Counted from the first letter of the stretch, positions 31,521 to 40,764 are shown. The stretch is 64,000 nucleotides of DNA from Actinocrispum wychmicini (GCF_004345645.1 NZ_SLWS01000015.1:62001-126000), one strand, 5' to 3'. Notes: a model not told the origin generated them from the sequence alone. Numbers and translations are program-made.

Positions 31521-34271
31521 GTGAGGTTCCGGCTGCTGGGACCGCTCGAGGTTCTGCACGCCGGGATCGCCGCGGACAAGCAGCGGACGGTCCTGGCGAT
31601 GCTGCTCGTGCACGCCGGCCACGTCGTCCCGGTGAGCGCCCTGATCCAGGAGGTGTGGGGCGACGACCCGCCCCGCTCGGCCGCCCCGAACCTGCGCAGT
31701 TACGTCATGCAGCTGCGGCGCCTGCTGCCGCCGGACTGCCGGCTGGCCACCACCCGGGCCGGGTACTCGCTGCACATCGCCGAGGACGACCTGGACCTGT
31801 CGATCTTCGAGGGGCTGGTGGCCGAGGGCCGGTTCGCACTGGCCCAGTCGGACATGGAGTCGGCCAGCGCGGCCTTGCGGGCGGCGCTGGCGCTGTGGCG
31901 GGGCACGGCCGCCGAGGACGTCCCGACCGGGCCGACGCTGCGGGCGGCCGTGGCCCGGCTGACCGAGCTGCACCTGGGCACCATCGTGGACCACGTGGAG
32001 GTGGAGCTGGCCAGCGGACGGCACGCGGAGGTCAGCGCGGACCTGCGCCGCTGGATCACGCGGTATCCGTTGCGGGAACGGCTGCACGGACAGTTGATGC
32101 TGGCGTTGTACCGGTCGGGTGACGTGCCGGGTGCGCTGACCGCGTTCACCGAGGCGCGCGACACGCTCGCCAACGAGCTGGGCATCGATCCTGGGCCTGA
32201 GCTGAGCCGGCTGCACCAGCAGATCCTGCGCCGCGACCCGCTGCTGATGGGTCGGTTGCCGGCCGCGGCGCCCAAACCCCGGCAGCTGCCGCCCGAGCCA
32301 GGGGTGTTCGTCGGCCGCGCCGAGGAGCTGGCGATCGCCGGCGCCGGTGGTGTGGTGGCGTTCCACGGGCCGGGTGGGGTCGGCAAGTCGACGCTCGCGC
32401 TCAAGGTCGCGCACGCCGTGGCCGACCGGTACCCGGACGGCCAGCTGTACGTGGACCTGCAGGGATCCAGTCCCGGGCTGCGGCCGCTCGACCCGGCCGA
32501 GGTGGTCGGACGGTTCCTGCGGGCGTTGGGTGTGCGGCCGGAGGACCTGGACGTGGACCACGCCGAGGCGGCCGCGCGGTACCAGTCGCTGCTCGCCGAC
32601 CGGAAGGTGTTGCTGGTACTGGACAACGCGGCCGACGCCAGCCAGGTGATCCCGCTGGTGCCGGCCAACCGGGGCTGCGCGGTCCTGATCACCAGCCGGA
32701 TCGCACTGACCACTGTGGACGCCCGGCACGTCCGGGTTGACGTGTTCACCGAGCCGGACTCGGTGCGGCTGCTGGCGTTGCTCGCCGGGGACGACCGGGT
32801 GGCCCAGGAGGCGGACGCGGCCACCGAGATCAGCCGGTGGTGCGGCCACCACCCGCTCGCGCTGCGGATCGCGGGCGCGCGGCTCGCCGGCCGGCCGGAC
32901 TGGACGTTGTCGCTGTTCGGCGCGCGGCTGCGGGACAGTCGGCGCAGGCTGGACGAACTGCGCGTCGCCGACCTGGGGATCCGCGCGTGCTTCGCGATCG
33001 GCTACGAGTCGCTGGGCACGGACACGGTGGCGATGCGGGCGTTCCGGCTGCTGGGTGTGCTCGGGGTGCCGGAGGTCGGGATCGAGCTGGTCTCGGTGCT
33101 GCTGGACGTCGACGAGGTGAACGCGGAGTACGCGATGGACCGCCTGGTGGAGGTCCGCCTGCTCGACCCGGTCGGCGCCGGTCGGTTCCGCACCCACGAC
33201 CTGCTCCGGCTGTACGCGGCCGAACTGGCCGCCGCGGCCGACCCGATCACCGAGCGGGTCGGGGCGTTGCAGCGGGCCCTGGACTGGTATCTCGACATGT
33301 GCCGCAAGGGCGACGGCACGGAGTTCGACACCGAGCTGCCGTGCCTGGTCGCCGTCGCCGGGCAGGCCGCCGCGCGGGAGCCGGCGATCGCGCGGTTCGT
33401 CATCGACCTCGTGCAGATCATCCGGTCCCTGGCCGCCAAACGCGGGCACTGGCGTGAACTGGGTGACCTGGCCCGGCTCGCGCTCACGGTGGCCCGCCGC
33501 GACCACGACATCCGCGGCGAGGCCCGGATCCTGGCGGTGTCCGGGACGATCGACTGGCGGGCCGGCCGGATCGACTCCGCCCGCGCGGGCATGCTGCGCG
33601 CCCTGCACCTGTGGCGTCAGCTCGGCGACGAGGAGGGCGAGGGGCTCGCCCGGCACAATCTCGGCTGGCTGCACATGTGGACCAACGACCTGTCGGTCGC
33701 CCACGACTACCTCACCGAGAGCCTGCAGCTGCTCGGCAAGCTGGGTTCGCCGCACATCAAGTCGGCCCGGCACAACCTCGGCGAGGTTCTGCTGCGCCAG
33801 GGCAAGCACACCGAGGCCGTGGTGTGTTTCCAGGAATGCCTGGCCGACCGCCGCCGGGTGCGCGACACGCTCGGCGAGAGCATCACCCTCGTCGCGCTCG
33901 GCCGCGCGTACTGCCTGCTCGACGCCCGCGCGGAGGCCCTGCGCACGCTCGACGAGGCGTTGTACTGCTGCCGTGAGGTGGGCAACCGGGACGACGAGTG
34001 GGAGGCGCTGCTGAGCCGCTCGGAGATCTGGCTGCGGCAGGGCAACGCACAGGCCGCGCTGGCCGACGCGGAGCGTGCCGACGAACTGGCCGCGGAGCTG
34101 AGCGAGGACTACGGCCAGGCGGCCGCGGCCCGGCAACTCGCGCGGGCCCGGTCCGCGTTGGGCGACACCTGGCGGGCGGCGGTCGACCGGCAACGGGCGT
34201 ACGAGCTGCTCAAAGCCCCGTCGACCCGGCGTGACCCGGTGCTGGAGGAGCTGCTGTCGGCCCGGCTGTAG
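31521..34271 (+). CDS. SARP/AfsR-type regulator with BTAD, NB-ARC and TPR domains
   Basis: A 916-residue multi-domain activator. Order: OmpR-like winged helix (~1-85; RFRLLGPLEV start), BTAD helices (~90-235; ends with LGIDPGPELSRLHQQIL), NB-ARC ATPase (~255-500; Walker A HGPGGVGKST near 283, VLLVLDNAAD, ITSR) and a TPR C-terminus (~640-900; LARHNLGWLHMW and similar units). AfsR-like SARPs bind direct repeats near -35 of target genes and usually switch on secondary metabolism. No biosynthetic cluster is visible within the window. GTG start with AAAGGCGG about 7 bases upstream. Followed by a strong double-hairpin terminator. Confidence 0.94.
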   Translation: MRFRLLGPLEVLHAGIAADKQRTVLAMLLVHAGHVVPVSALIQEVWGDDPPRSAAPNLRSYVMQLRRLLPPDCRLATTRAGYSLHIAEDDLDLSIFEGLVAEGRFALAQSDMESASAALRAALALWRGTAAEDVPTGPTLRAAVARLTELHLGTIVDHVEVELASGRHAEVSADLRRWITRYPLRERLHGQLMLALYRSGDVPGALTAFTEARDTLANELGIDPGPELSRLHQQILRRDPLLMGRLPAAAPKPRQLPPEPGVFVGRAEELAIAGAGGVVAFHGPGGVGKSTLALKVAHAVADRYPDGQLYVDLQGSSPGLRPLDPAEVVGRFLRALGVRPEDLDVDHAEAAARYQSLLADRKVLLVLDNAADASQVIPLVPANRGCAVLITSRIALTTVDARHVRVDVFTEPDSVRLLALLAGDDRVAQEADAATEISRWCGHHPLALRIAGARLAGRPDWTLSLFGARLRDSRRRLDELRVADLGIRACFAIGYESLGTDTVAMRAFRLLGVLGVPEVGIELVSVLLDVDEVNAEYAMDRLVEVRLLDPVGAGRFRTHDLLRLYAAELAAAADPITERVGALQRALDWYLDMCRKGDGTEFDTELPCLVAVAGQAAAREPAIARFVIDLVQIIRSLAAKRGHWRELGDLARLALTVARRDHDIRGEARILAVSGTIDWRAGRIDSARAGMLRALHLWRQLGDEEGEGLARHNLGWLHMWTNDLSVAHDYLTESLQLLGKLGSPHIKSARHNLGEVLLRQGKHTEAVVCFQECLADRRRVRDTLGESITLVALGRAYCLLDARAEALRTLDEALYCCREVGNRDDEWEALLSRSEIWLRQGNAQAALADAERADELAAELSEDYGQAAAARQLARARSALGDTWRAAVDRQRAYELLKAPSTRRDPVLEELLSARL

Positions 34272-34319
34272 ATCCGATGTACGCGGCGCTATACAAACGT
34301 TTCATAACCTTGCTTTGTC

Positions 34320-34348
34320 ACGCGAGCCGAACCGTGTCCGGCTCGCGT
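34320..34348. terminator. 10-bp hairpin, first half of a bidirectional terminator
   Basis: ACGCGAGCCG pairs with CGGCTCGCGT across a 9-base loop, 49 bases after the SARP stop. There is no T-tract, as is usual in high-GC actinomycetes. Lies between convergent genes, so it can serve both. Confidence 0.75.
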
Positions 34349-34369
34349 AGTGGCGTCGCACCGCGTGGT

Positions 34370-34399
34370 CCGGCGGCTTGTTACTAGGGGTGCCGCCGG
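34370..34399. terminator. 8-bp hairpin, second half of a bidirectional terminator
   Basis: CCGGCGGC pairs with GCCGCCGG across a 14-base loop, 15 bases beyond the FtsX-type permease stop when read on the minus strand. With the previous hairpin it insulates the SARP gene from the exporter operon. Confidence 0.65.
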
Positions 34400-34413
34400 C
34401 CCACGCGTTGCCG

Positions 34414-36636
34414 CTACTCGTCCGAGTAGTCCCGGGCGGTGACCTTGCGCAGCACCGGCCCGCAGGCCGCGGCGGCGATCAACGCGACCACCAGGCCCAG
34501 CACGATCGGTGTGACGATCCACACGCTGAGCTGTAGCCGTCCGGCGACCAGGGTGAGCAGCCCGGACCCGACGAGCACCCCGGCCACGCCGGCGCCGACC
34601 GTGGCGATCAGCGCGGGCAGCATCGCTTCCCGCCGCAGAGCCTTGGTCAGCACCTTCACCGGTGTGCCGGCCGCGATCAGCGCGCCGAACGTACGTCGCC
34701 TGTCCACCACGGACCCGGCGGCCGCGACGCCCGCGCTCACCCCGCCGAGAACCGTCGCGATGCTCAGGCCGATCAGCGTCGCCCGGCGCAGGTCGCCGGA
34801 CAACGTGTCCGCGCGCGCGTCATACCGTTCGTTGCTGTAGAGGGAAACACCCGGCAGGTTGCGGACCAGCAGCGTGTGCACCACCTCCTGGTCCTTCGGC
34901 GTGGCGACCACCGCGACTGTCGTAGCGCCTGTGACCTGCGGCAACACGCCCGGGTCGATCAACACGCCGTACGAGCGGCCGGACGGTTCGTACTCACGGA
35001 CCGAGATCCCCGGGGGCAGCGGGACGTCCGTGGCGTGCCGCTGGTTCGCGGAGAACTTCAGCCTGGTCGGGTCGAGCGCGGTGGACCGCGGCACGTAGAT
35101 CGCCGGTCCAGGACGGCACGCCGGGAACTTCCCGCCGAGCACCTTGGCGGCGTCCGTGCAGCTGATCACCATGGCGGACTGCCTGTTCTTGTCACCTGTG
35201 CCGACCGCGCCGTCGACGATCGGCACGACCGGCGCCTGGATGTTCCGGCGTTGCAGGTCCGAGCGCAGGTCAGCGAGCTGCTGTTCGGTGGTCGCGCTGC
35301 TCGACGCCACGTACACGCCGTCGCGCCACTGCCCGGTGCTGTGCCCGATCTGGCTCTCGACGCTGGGGAACATCGCCAACGCCAAGGACCCGGCGAACAC
35401 CGCGAGCACCACGCCGGCCGACGCGCGGAACGCCGCCTTCGGGTCGTCGCGCAGCCGGCGCCCGGCCAGCAGCGTGGACGGCGACCGCCACCTGGTCACG
35501 AACACCTTGCCGAGCAACGACGTGACCAGCGGCCCCACGAAGATGAGCGACACCGCGACCGCGCCGAGGCCGAGCAGGACGAACGTCATCCCGCTGTCGC
35601 CACGGCTGTCCCTGGCGAGCTGGATCGCGATGATGAACGCCACCGCCGCGCCGCCCAGCCACAGCAGCCGAGCGGTGTTGGGTTGCCGCCTGGTCTGCTG
35701 CTGCGCCGCGCCCAGCGGCGTGCGGACCGCGCGCCGCAGCCCCAGCACGGCGGCCCCGACCACCAGCAGGGGCGCCACGACGAGCACGGCCACGATCATC
35801 AGCGGGGTGGGTGTCCAGTCCGACGGGAACCACGTGCCGCCGTCCCACGGGATCTTCGCGACCAGCCACCGCAGCGGGAAGCTCAGCCCCACCCCGAGCA
35901 CGGCGCCGACCACGGACGCGATCGCCGTCTCGGCCGCGGTCATCGACACCACCTGCTGCGGTGTGGCGCCCGCCAGCCGCAGCGCGGCCAGCCGGCGTTC
36001 CCGGCGCGCGGCCGTGAGCCGGGCCGCCGAGGCCACCAGGACCAGGCAGGGCGCGATCAGCACGACCAGGCCGATCTGGCTGAGGATCACCAGCAGCTTG
36101 TTGATGTACCCGCGGCCGGCGCCGGTGAAGCCGCTCCATTCCATGCCGTTCGGCAGCTCGGCCTTGTCGTGGCCGACCATCGCGACCAGCTCGTCCGGGT
36201 ACGTCAGCGCGGCGTCGCCGAACTGGGCGACGACCGTGCCCTTGAACCGGTCCGCGAGCTGGTCGGCCGGCAGGCTCGCGGCCAGCTTGGCCAGCGCGGG
36301 CGACAGGATCACCTCACCCGGACCCGGCACCTTGGGGATGCCCGCCGCCAGCGGCACGTCCGGCCGCAGCGCGGCCACGTCGAACCGTTCGATCCGTTGC
36401 GCGCCGACGTTGTCCCTGGTCATGTTGACCAGTACGGCCCCGCTGCCCTCCTCCTGGACGAAGTTGCCCTCCTGCCAGCCTTGCCGGTCGGCGCGCTGCT
36501 GCAGGGCGCCGGGGACCGCGGCCAGCCACAGCACCAGTGTCACCCCGACCGCGACACCGATGGCTGTGAACAGCGCGGACACCCGGCTGCGGGCGTCGCC
36601 CCGCAACACCCGCCACGCGAGCTGGACGGGGTTCAT
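34414..36636 (-). CDS. FtsX-like (MacB-type) ABC transporter permease
   Basis: A 740-residue membrane protein with the two-repeat FtsX layout. TM1 is near the N-terminus (about 20-42), followed by a ~130-residue extracytoplasmic domain and a block of TM helices (~180-205, 230-255, 285-305, 330-345, 355-380). A second TM and extracytoplasmic domain (~420-620) follows, then three C-terminal helices. The loop ARRERRLAALRLAGATPQQV is the coupling-helix pattern of this family. Proteins of this class do not conduct solutes through helices but drive extracytoplasmic mechanical work or lipid/peptide extrusion. Operon with the ATPase upstream (ATGA overlap). The substrate is unknown. Confidence 0.9.
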   Translation of the reverse strand: MNPVQLAWRVLRGDARSRVSALFTAIGVAVGVTLVLWLAAVPGALQQRADRQGWQEGNFVQEEGSGAVLVNMTRDNVGAQRIERFDVAALRPDVPLAAGIPKVPGPGEVILSPALAKLAASLPADQLADRFKGTVVAQFGDAALTYPDELVAMVGHDKAELPNGMEWSGFTGAGRGYINKLLVILSQIGLVVLIAPCLVLVASAARLTAARRERRLAALRLAGATPQQVVSMTAAETAIASVVGAVLGVGLSFPLRWLVAKIPWDGGTWFPSDWTPTPLMIVAVLVVAPLLVVGAAVLGLRRAVRTPLGAAQQQTRRQPNTARLLWLGGAAVAFIIAIQLARDSRGDSGMTFVLLGLGAVAVSLIFVGPLVTSLLGKVFVTRWRSPSTLLAGRRLRDDPKAAFRASAGVVLAVFAGSLALAMFPSVESQIGHSTGQWRDGVYVASSSATTEQQLADLRSDLQRRNIQAPVVPIVDGAVGTGDKNRQSAMVISCTDAAKVLGGKFPACRPGPAIYVPRSTALDPTRLKFSANQRHATDVPLPPGISVREYEPSGRSYGVLIDPGVLPQVTGATTVAVVATPKDQEVVHTLLVRNLPGVSLYSNERYDARADTLSGDLRRATLIGLSIATVLGGVSAGVAAAGSVVDRRRTFGALIAAGTPVKVLTKALRREAMLPALIATVGAGVAGVLVGSGLLTLVAGRLQLSVWIVTPIVLGLVVALIAAAACGPVLRKVTARDYSDE

Positions 36637-37310
36637 ACCGCCGCCCGCACGGCAATCCGGCCATCCCGCATTTCGATCACGCGCTGCGCGCGGCGCGCGA
36701 CGGACTCGTCGTGCGTCACGATGACCACGGCCGCGTTCGTCTCCTGGGCCACGGTCAGCAGCGCGGTGATCGTCTCCTCACCGGTACGGGTGTCGAGCGC
36801 GCCAGTCGGCTCGTCGGCGAAGATCACCCGCGGGCGGTGAGCCAGCGCCCGTGCGATCGCCATCCGCTGCAACTGGCCGCCCGACACCTCACCGGGGCGT
36901 CGGCCGGCCAGACCCCCGAGACCCAGCCGGACGAGCCACTCCCTCGCCGCCGCGATGCCCTTCTCCCGTGGGGCGCCTGCCAGCAGCAACGGCAGTGCCA
37001 CGTTCTCCTCCGCGGTCAGCTCGGCCACCAACATCCCGGACTGGAACACGAAGCCGAACGCCGTACGGCGCAGTTTGCTGCGCTCGGTCTCGGTCAGCCG
37101 CGTGATCGCCTGCGTACCGAGAAAGACCTCGCCGTCGTCGGCCGGCAGGATGCCGGCCAACACGTGCAGCAACGTGGACTTCCCCGAACCCGACGGCCCC
37201 ACGATGGCGATCACCTCGCCCGGCCTGATCGAGATGTCCACCCCGGCCAGCGCGACCACTTCGCCGTAACGCTTCACCACGCCGCGACCGGCCAGAATCG
37301 GCTCTGTCAC
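36633..37310 (-). CDS. ABC transporter ATP-binding protein (LolD/MacB type)
   Basis: A 225-residue ATPase with Walker A VGPSGSGKST, Q-loop FQSGMLV, signature EVSGGQLQRMAIARAL, Walker B VIFADEPTGALD and the H-loop VTHD. The DEPTGALD form is typical of LolD/MacB/FtsE partners of FtsX permeases, which is what follows. GTG start with GGAGGAGG immediately upstream. Such two-gene exporters in actinomycetes often give resistance to antimicrobial peptides or respond to envelope stress; no two-component system sits beside it here. Confidence 0.94.
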   Translation of the reverse strand: MTEPILAGRGVVKRYGEVVALAGVDISIRPGEVIAIVGPSGSGKSTLLHVLAGILPADDGEVFLGTQAITRLTETERSKLRRTAFGFVFQSGMLVAELTAEENVALPLLLAGAPREKGIAAAREWLVRLGLGGLAGRRPGEVSGGQLQRMAIARALAHRPRVIFADEPTGALDTRTGEETITALLTVAQETNAAVVIVTHDESVARRAQRVIEMRDGRIAVRAAV

Positions 37311-37614
37311 CTGTTCCTCCTCCGGTGTTTGATGCCGGAGAGGAGACTGCCGGTTACGCCTATGTGGACGCTTCGGCCGGCAGGCCGGTCCCGCATCGGC
37401 CGGATGACCGAGGCCGCATCGGCCACTCGGCCATCGGGGGCCGGCGATCTTTCCACTGTGGACAGTCTGCTGGCGTGCGGGGTCCGGTGCGGGTGGGCAA
37501 CGGCCTCAGGCCGGCCGATCAGCGCAAGAAGGTGTCGACCGGCGGCTGAACGTCCAGCTGGCGGCGCCCGTCGGATAGGGTCGGCGGACAGCCCGGCGAC
37601 CGAGGAGTCCAATT
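37311..37614. other. 304-bp divergent intergenic region
   Basis: No gene is seen. It must hold the promoters of the ABC exporter (minus) and the TPR-like gene (plus). TAGGGT at 37576-37581, 21 bases before the GAGGAG ribosome site of the plus-strand gene, is a possible -10. CCACTGTGGA at about 37459-37468 is one copy of a word that recurs through the window rather than a specific operator. Confidence 0.4.
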
Positions 37615-38346
37615 GTGGAGAACAGGGTGGCAGAGCTCCAGTCGTTGGTGAACCGGCTCCGCCGGCACGCCGCCGACGACCCGGACACGTACACGGTCGA
37701 ACTCGCCGGCGCACTCGTCAACCTCGGGTCGGCGCTGATGCACGCCCGGGAGCCGGCCGACGGCGGAGCCGCCCTCCTGGAAGCCCACAACCTCTTCCGG
37801 GCCGTCGTCCGGGCCGGGCCGGCCGCCGACTGGCGGGCGCGCGCGGGCCTGGCGATGGCCGCCTACAACGTCGCCCACTTCATGATCATGAACGGCCAGG
37901 TGGACCAGGCGGAGCCGCTGGCCGAGGAGTCGTTCCTGGTCCGCCGGGAGCTGGCCGAGGCCGACCCGGACCGGCACCTTGAGGGGTACGCGCTGAGCCT
38001 GGGGATCTACGCGATCACCCAGATCGAGCTCGGCCGCCCCGGCAACGCGATGCCGAAGTTCCTGGAGTCGACGGAGATCATGCGTGGCCTGACCGAAGCC
38101 GATCCGGGCACCCACCTGCCGGCGATGGTGGCCACCCTGCAGTGGCTGGGCGAAGGGCTCCGGGAGTTCCCCGCACCCACCAGCGCTGAGCTGCAACAAC
38201 TCATCGACGATCTGCAGCGGCTGCGCGACCGTCTGGGCGAGTCGCACCGCGAGCTGCGGCTGAACTACTTCGACGCCGCCTTCCTGGTGGTCGTCACCAA
38301 CGCGGGCCCCGGTGAACTCCGGGCGCGGATGCCCCCGCCGCCGTGA
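37615..38346 (+). CDS. TPR-like helical protein of unknown function
   Basis: A 243-residue, almost entirely helical protein. Repeating ~40-residue units with small residues at TPR positions are seen, for example VELAGALVNLGSALMHAREPADG (split here: VELAGALVNLGSALM then HAREPADG), AYNVAHFMIMNGQVDQAEPL and LSLGIYAITQIELGRPGNAM. This is the type often found as the C-terminal part of SARP/NB-ARC regulators and as free-standing proteins in actinomycetes. No catalytic motif, membrane segment or signal peptide. GTG start, GAGGAG 7 bases upstream. Adjacent to but not co-directional with the ABC exporter; partner unknown. Confidence 0.75.
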   Translation: MENRVAELQSLVNRLRRHAADDPDTYTVELAGALVNLGSALMHAREPADGGAALLEAHNLFRAVVRAGPAADWRARAGLAMAAYNVAHFMIMNGQVDQAEPLAEESFLVRRELAEADPDRHLEGYALSLGIYAITQIELGRPGNAMPKFLESTEIMRGLTEADPGTHLPAMVATLQWLGEGLREFPAPTSAELQQLIDDLQRLRDRLGESHRELRLNYFDAAFLVVVTNAGPGELRARMPPPP

Positions 38347-38353
38347 CCGGCGG

Positions 38354-39313
38354 TCAGGAGTCCACGGGCTCGGTGGAGAACCGGGCTGTGCGCGGGTCGC
38401 GCTCGGTGCCCGACGACTGTGTCAGGATCCCGTACAGCTCCGGCCGACGACCGGCCAGCCAGCGCCGGCCGGTGGACATCGGCACCAGCCCGAGGTCCAT
38501 CTCGGCGACAACCATCTCGTCCGTCGCGGCCCAGGTCTCGGCCAGGATCCGGCCGTACGGGTCAAGAACCATCGCGTTGCCCGTACGCACTTCGTCGTCG
38601 TCGCGCCCGACGCCGTTGCTGAACACCAAGAACATGCCGTTGTCGTGGGCGCGCGCCGGCAGCCAGCGCATCAGCCACTCGCGGCCGTTCGGCCCACGGA
38701 ACTCACGCTCGATCGCCGCCGGGTCGGCATGCCGGTTCTCCCACAACGCCATCGGGATCGGCCGCATGCCGTGCGGGCTGCGCGAAGCCGTCCCGCCGGT
38801 CTGGTGGGGCGCGATCAGCACGGTCGCGCCGGCCAGGGCGCACGCGCGGACGTTCTCGACCAGATTGTTGTCCCAGCAGATCAGGACCGCCATCCGAACA
38901 CCCCACGGGGTGTCGAACACCGTGTAGCCGTCGCCGCTGCTGATCGCCTCGTGTTCGAAGGCGTGCAGCTTCCTGTGGACGTGCACGGTCCCGTCCGGCA
39001 GGCATACGGCGTAGGAGTTGAACAGCCGTCCGTCGGCGGCCTCCAGGAACCCGGCGCCCACGCCGATACCGTGCCGTTCGGCGAGCGCACGGACCGCGTT
39101 CACCGACGGCCCGTCCGCCGGTTCCGCCAGCGCGTGCAACTCGTCGACGCTCCGCCGACGCACGTGCCAGTAGCCGGTCAGGCACATCTCCGGGCACACC
39201 ACGAGCCGAGCGCCGGCAGCCGCGGCCGCATCAGCGAAATGCGCCACCCGGCCCAGGTTGTACGGCTTGTCGTCGGCGCGGTGTTCGAACTGCACAGTTG
39301 CGATCTTCAGCAC
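38354..39313 (-). CDS. Carbon-nitrogen hydrolase (nitrilase superfamily amidase)
   Basis: A 319-residue nitrilase-fold hydrolase. Catalytic triad: Glu in VVCPEMCLTGYW (about 45), Lys in VHRKLHAFEHE (about 115) and Cys in MAVLICWDNNLVE (about 150). The family hydrolyses amides or carbamoyl groups in the cytoplasm. GTG at 39313 is preferred: it gives the usual L-KIATVQF beginning and has GGGATGG just upstream, whereas ATG at 39367 adds an unrelated 18-residue head and abuts the LysR promoter. Divergent from a LysR gene, which probably controls it. The substrate is unknown. Confidence 0.9.
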   Translation of the reverse strand: MLKIATVQFEHRADDKPYNLGRVAHFADAAAAAGARLVVCPEMCLTGYWHVRRRSVDELHALAEPADGPSVNAVRALAERHGIGVGAGFLEAADGRLFNSYAVCLPDGTVHVHRKLHAFEHEAISSGDGYTVFDTPWGVRMAVLICWDNNLVENVRACALAGATVLIAPHQTGGTASRSPHGMRPIPMALWENRHADPAAIEREFRGPNGREWLMRWLPARAHDNGMFLVFSNGVGRDDDEVRTGNAMVLDPYGRILAETWAATDEMVVAEMDLGLVPMSTGRRWLAGRRPELYGILTQSSGTERDPRTARFSTEPVDS

Positions 39314-39383
39314 CTGTCCATCCCAGCCTGCCGGCGTTCCATGCGTCCAATGAATCTTTGTGCGCATATCATAATCTGAAGGA

Positions 39384-40226
39384 ATGGATACTCGGTTGCG
39401 TGCTTTCGTCGCCGTGGCAGATCTGCACGGCTTCGGCCGGGCCGCGCAGCGCCTGGCGATCACCCAACCCGCGCTGACCAAACAGATCCAGGCGCTGGAA
39501 CGGGAACTCGGCGGGACGTTGTTCACCCGTGGCCGTCACGGCGCCGAGCTCACCGAGTTCGGCACCGTCCTGGTGCCTCAGGCGCGTGAGCTCGTCGCGG
39601 ACGCCGACGAGTTCACGCGCCGGGCCCACCGGCTGGCACGAGGTGAAGCCGGTCGGCTCACGCTCGGCTTCGGGTTGTCGACGATCGACATCGCGCCTCG
39701 GGCGGTCGCGGCGTTTCGGCGGGTCCGTCCGGACGTCGAGATCAGCCTGGAGGACCTGCCGTCAGCCGTGCAGGTCGAACGGATCCGTGCCGGGCAGCTG
39801 CACGTCGGGTTCGTGCGCCTGCCCGCGGGTGATCTCAATCAGCGTGTGCTCCGCCGCGACCGGCTCGTGGTGGCCAACACCGGTCCGGTGCCGGCCGACG
39901 TCGCCGGCTGGCTCGGCGACCAGCGACTGGTGCGGCTGGCCCGGACGAAAGGCCCCGGGCTGACCGCGCAAATCGACCAGCTGTGCGCGGCATGGCAGAT
40001 CCAGCCGGGCACCCTGCACGAGACACACGACCTGCAAACCGTGCTGGCCCTCGTGGCCGCCGGCACCGGCCCGGCGCTCGTTCCCGCCACGGCGGCGGGC
40101 ATCGCCCCGGCAGCCGTCACGTTGACCCCGATAGACGACCCCGCCGCCGCGTGGGACGTGGGCGTAGCGTGGCATCCGACTCAGCACACCGCGCTGGTCG
40201 ACACCTTCCTGGCGCACGTGCGGTGA
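39384..40226 (+). CDS. LysR family transcriptional regulator
   Basis: A 280-residue LTTR. The N-terminal winged HTH is FGRAAQRLAITQPALTKQIQALEREL (read as FGRAAQRLAITQPAL and TKQIQALEREL), followed by GGTLFTRGRHGAELTEFG. The C-terminal periplasmic-binding-like sensor domain runs from about residue 90. TAATCT lies 6 bases before the ATG, suggesting a leaderless message with the promoter inside the 70-bp divergent spacer. Expected to activate the divergent nitrilase gene in response to its substrate or product and to repress itself. Confidence 0.93.
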   Translation: MDTRLRAFVAVADLHGFGRAAQRLAITQPALTKQIQALERELGGTLFTRGRHGAELTEFGTVLVPQARELVADADEFTRRAHRLARGEAGRLTLGFGLSTIDIAPRAVAAFRRVRPDVEISLEDLPSAVQVERIRAGQLHVGFVRLPAGDLNQRVLRRDRLVVANTGPVPADVAGWLGDQRLVRLARTKGPGLTAQIDQLCAAWQIQPGTLHETHDLQTVLALVAAGTGPALVPATAAGIAPAAVTLTPIDDPAAAWDVGVAWHPTQHTALVDTFLAHVR

Positions 40227-40230
40227 CGGC

Positions 40231-40680
40231 TCACCAAGTCCGGCCGGCCTGCTCCCGGATCGCGTGGTTGATCCGGTTGAAGAAGTTGGTCATCGCGATG
40301 TGGAGGACGATCGCGGACAGCTGCTTCTCGTCGAAGTGCGCGGCGGCCGCGTCCCAGATCTCGTCGGTCACCCCGGTCGACCCGTCCTGGATCCGGGTGG
40401 CGGCCTCGGCCAGCGCGAGGGCCGCCCGCTCCGGCTCGGTGAAGAACGGCGTCTCGCGCCACGTGACGACGCTGTGCAGCCGCTCCTCCGTCTCGCCCTG
40501 CTTCTTGGCCGACGCGACCCCAGCGAACGCACACGGGCTGCACCCGTTGATCTGACTCGCTCGCAAGTGGACCAGTTCGAGCAGGAGCGGGTCGACGCCA
40601 CCGGCCTGAACCGTCTTGTGGAGCAACTGGACCGCGTTCATCACGTCCGGGCTCACCGTGCTCTTCAGGCGTGCTTCCAT
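40231..40680 (-). CDS. AhpD-like / carboxymuconolactone decarboxylase family protein
   Basis: A 149-residue all-helical protein with the redox C-x-x-C in NGCSPCAFAG (about 55-64) and the downstream acid/His pattern of AhpD-like proteins. Such proteins act as alkylhydroperoxidases. It is divergent from an ECF41-type sigma gene: carboxymuconolactone-decarboxylase-type genes are the classic companions and targets of ECF41 sigmas. Minus-strand ribosome site AAGGAG lies about 9 bases before the ATG. Its promoter is the mirror image of the sigma gene's own. Confidence 0.92.
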   Translation of the reverse strand: MEARLKSTVSPDVMNAVQLLHKTVQAGGVDPLLLELVHLRASQINGCSPCAFAGVASAKKQGETEERLHSVVTWRETPFFTEPERAALALAEAATRIQDGSTGVTDEIWDAAAAHFDEKQLSAIVLHIAMTNFFNRINHAIREQAGRTW

Positions 40681-40699
40681 GGATCAAGCTCCTTCATCG

Positions 40700-40725
40700 G
40701 TTACCTGTGTCCCTCCGGGACCGTC
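40700..40725 (+). promoter_or_regulatory. ECF-type promoter for the sigma gene: GTTACC-N16-CGTC
   Basis: GTTACC at 40700-40705 and CGTC at 40722-40725 are separated by exactly 16 bases. CGTC at -10 is the motif published for ECF41 sigmas, with a different but similar -35. The start point would fall about 30 bases before the GGAAGG/ATG of the sigma gene. Confidence 0.65.
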
Positions 40726-40734
40726 ATCACCCAT

Positions 40735-40760
40735 GACGAAGCGACTCCGAGGAAGGTAAC
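40735..40760 (-). promoter_or_regulatory. ECF-type promoter for the AhpD-like gene: GTTACC-N16-CGTC on the minus strand
   Basis: On the minus strand GTTACC (40760-40755) and CGTC (40738-40735) again have a 16-base spacer, the same elements and spacing as the plus-strand promoter. Both divergent genes therefore appear to be read by the same sigma factor. Confidence 0.65.
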
Positions 40761-40764
40761 AACC

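Noticed and set aside
31041..34193. A 1,050-codon minus-strand frame opposite the SARP gene
   Set aside because: Same antisense effect: repetitive Arg/Pro/Gln/Val-rich translation, no motif, and it would cross the SARP promoter.
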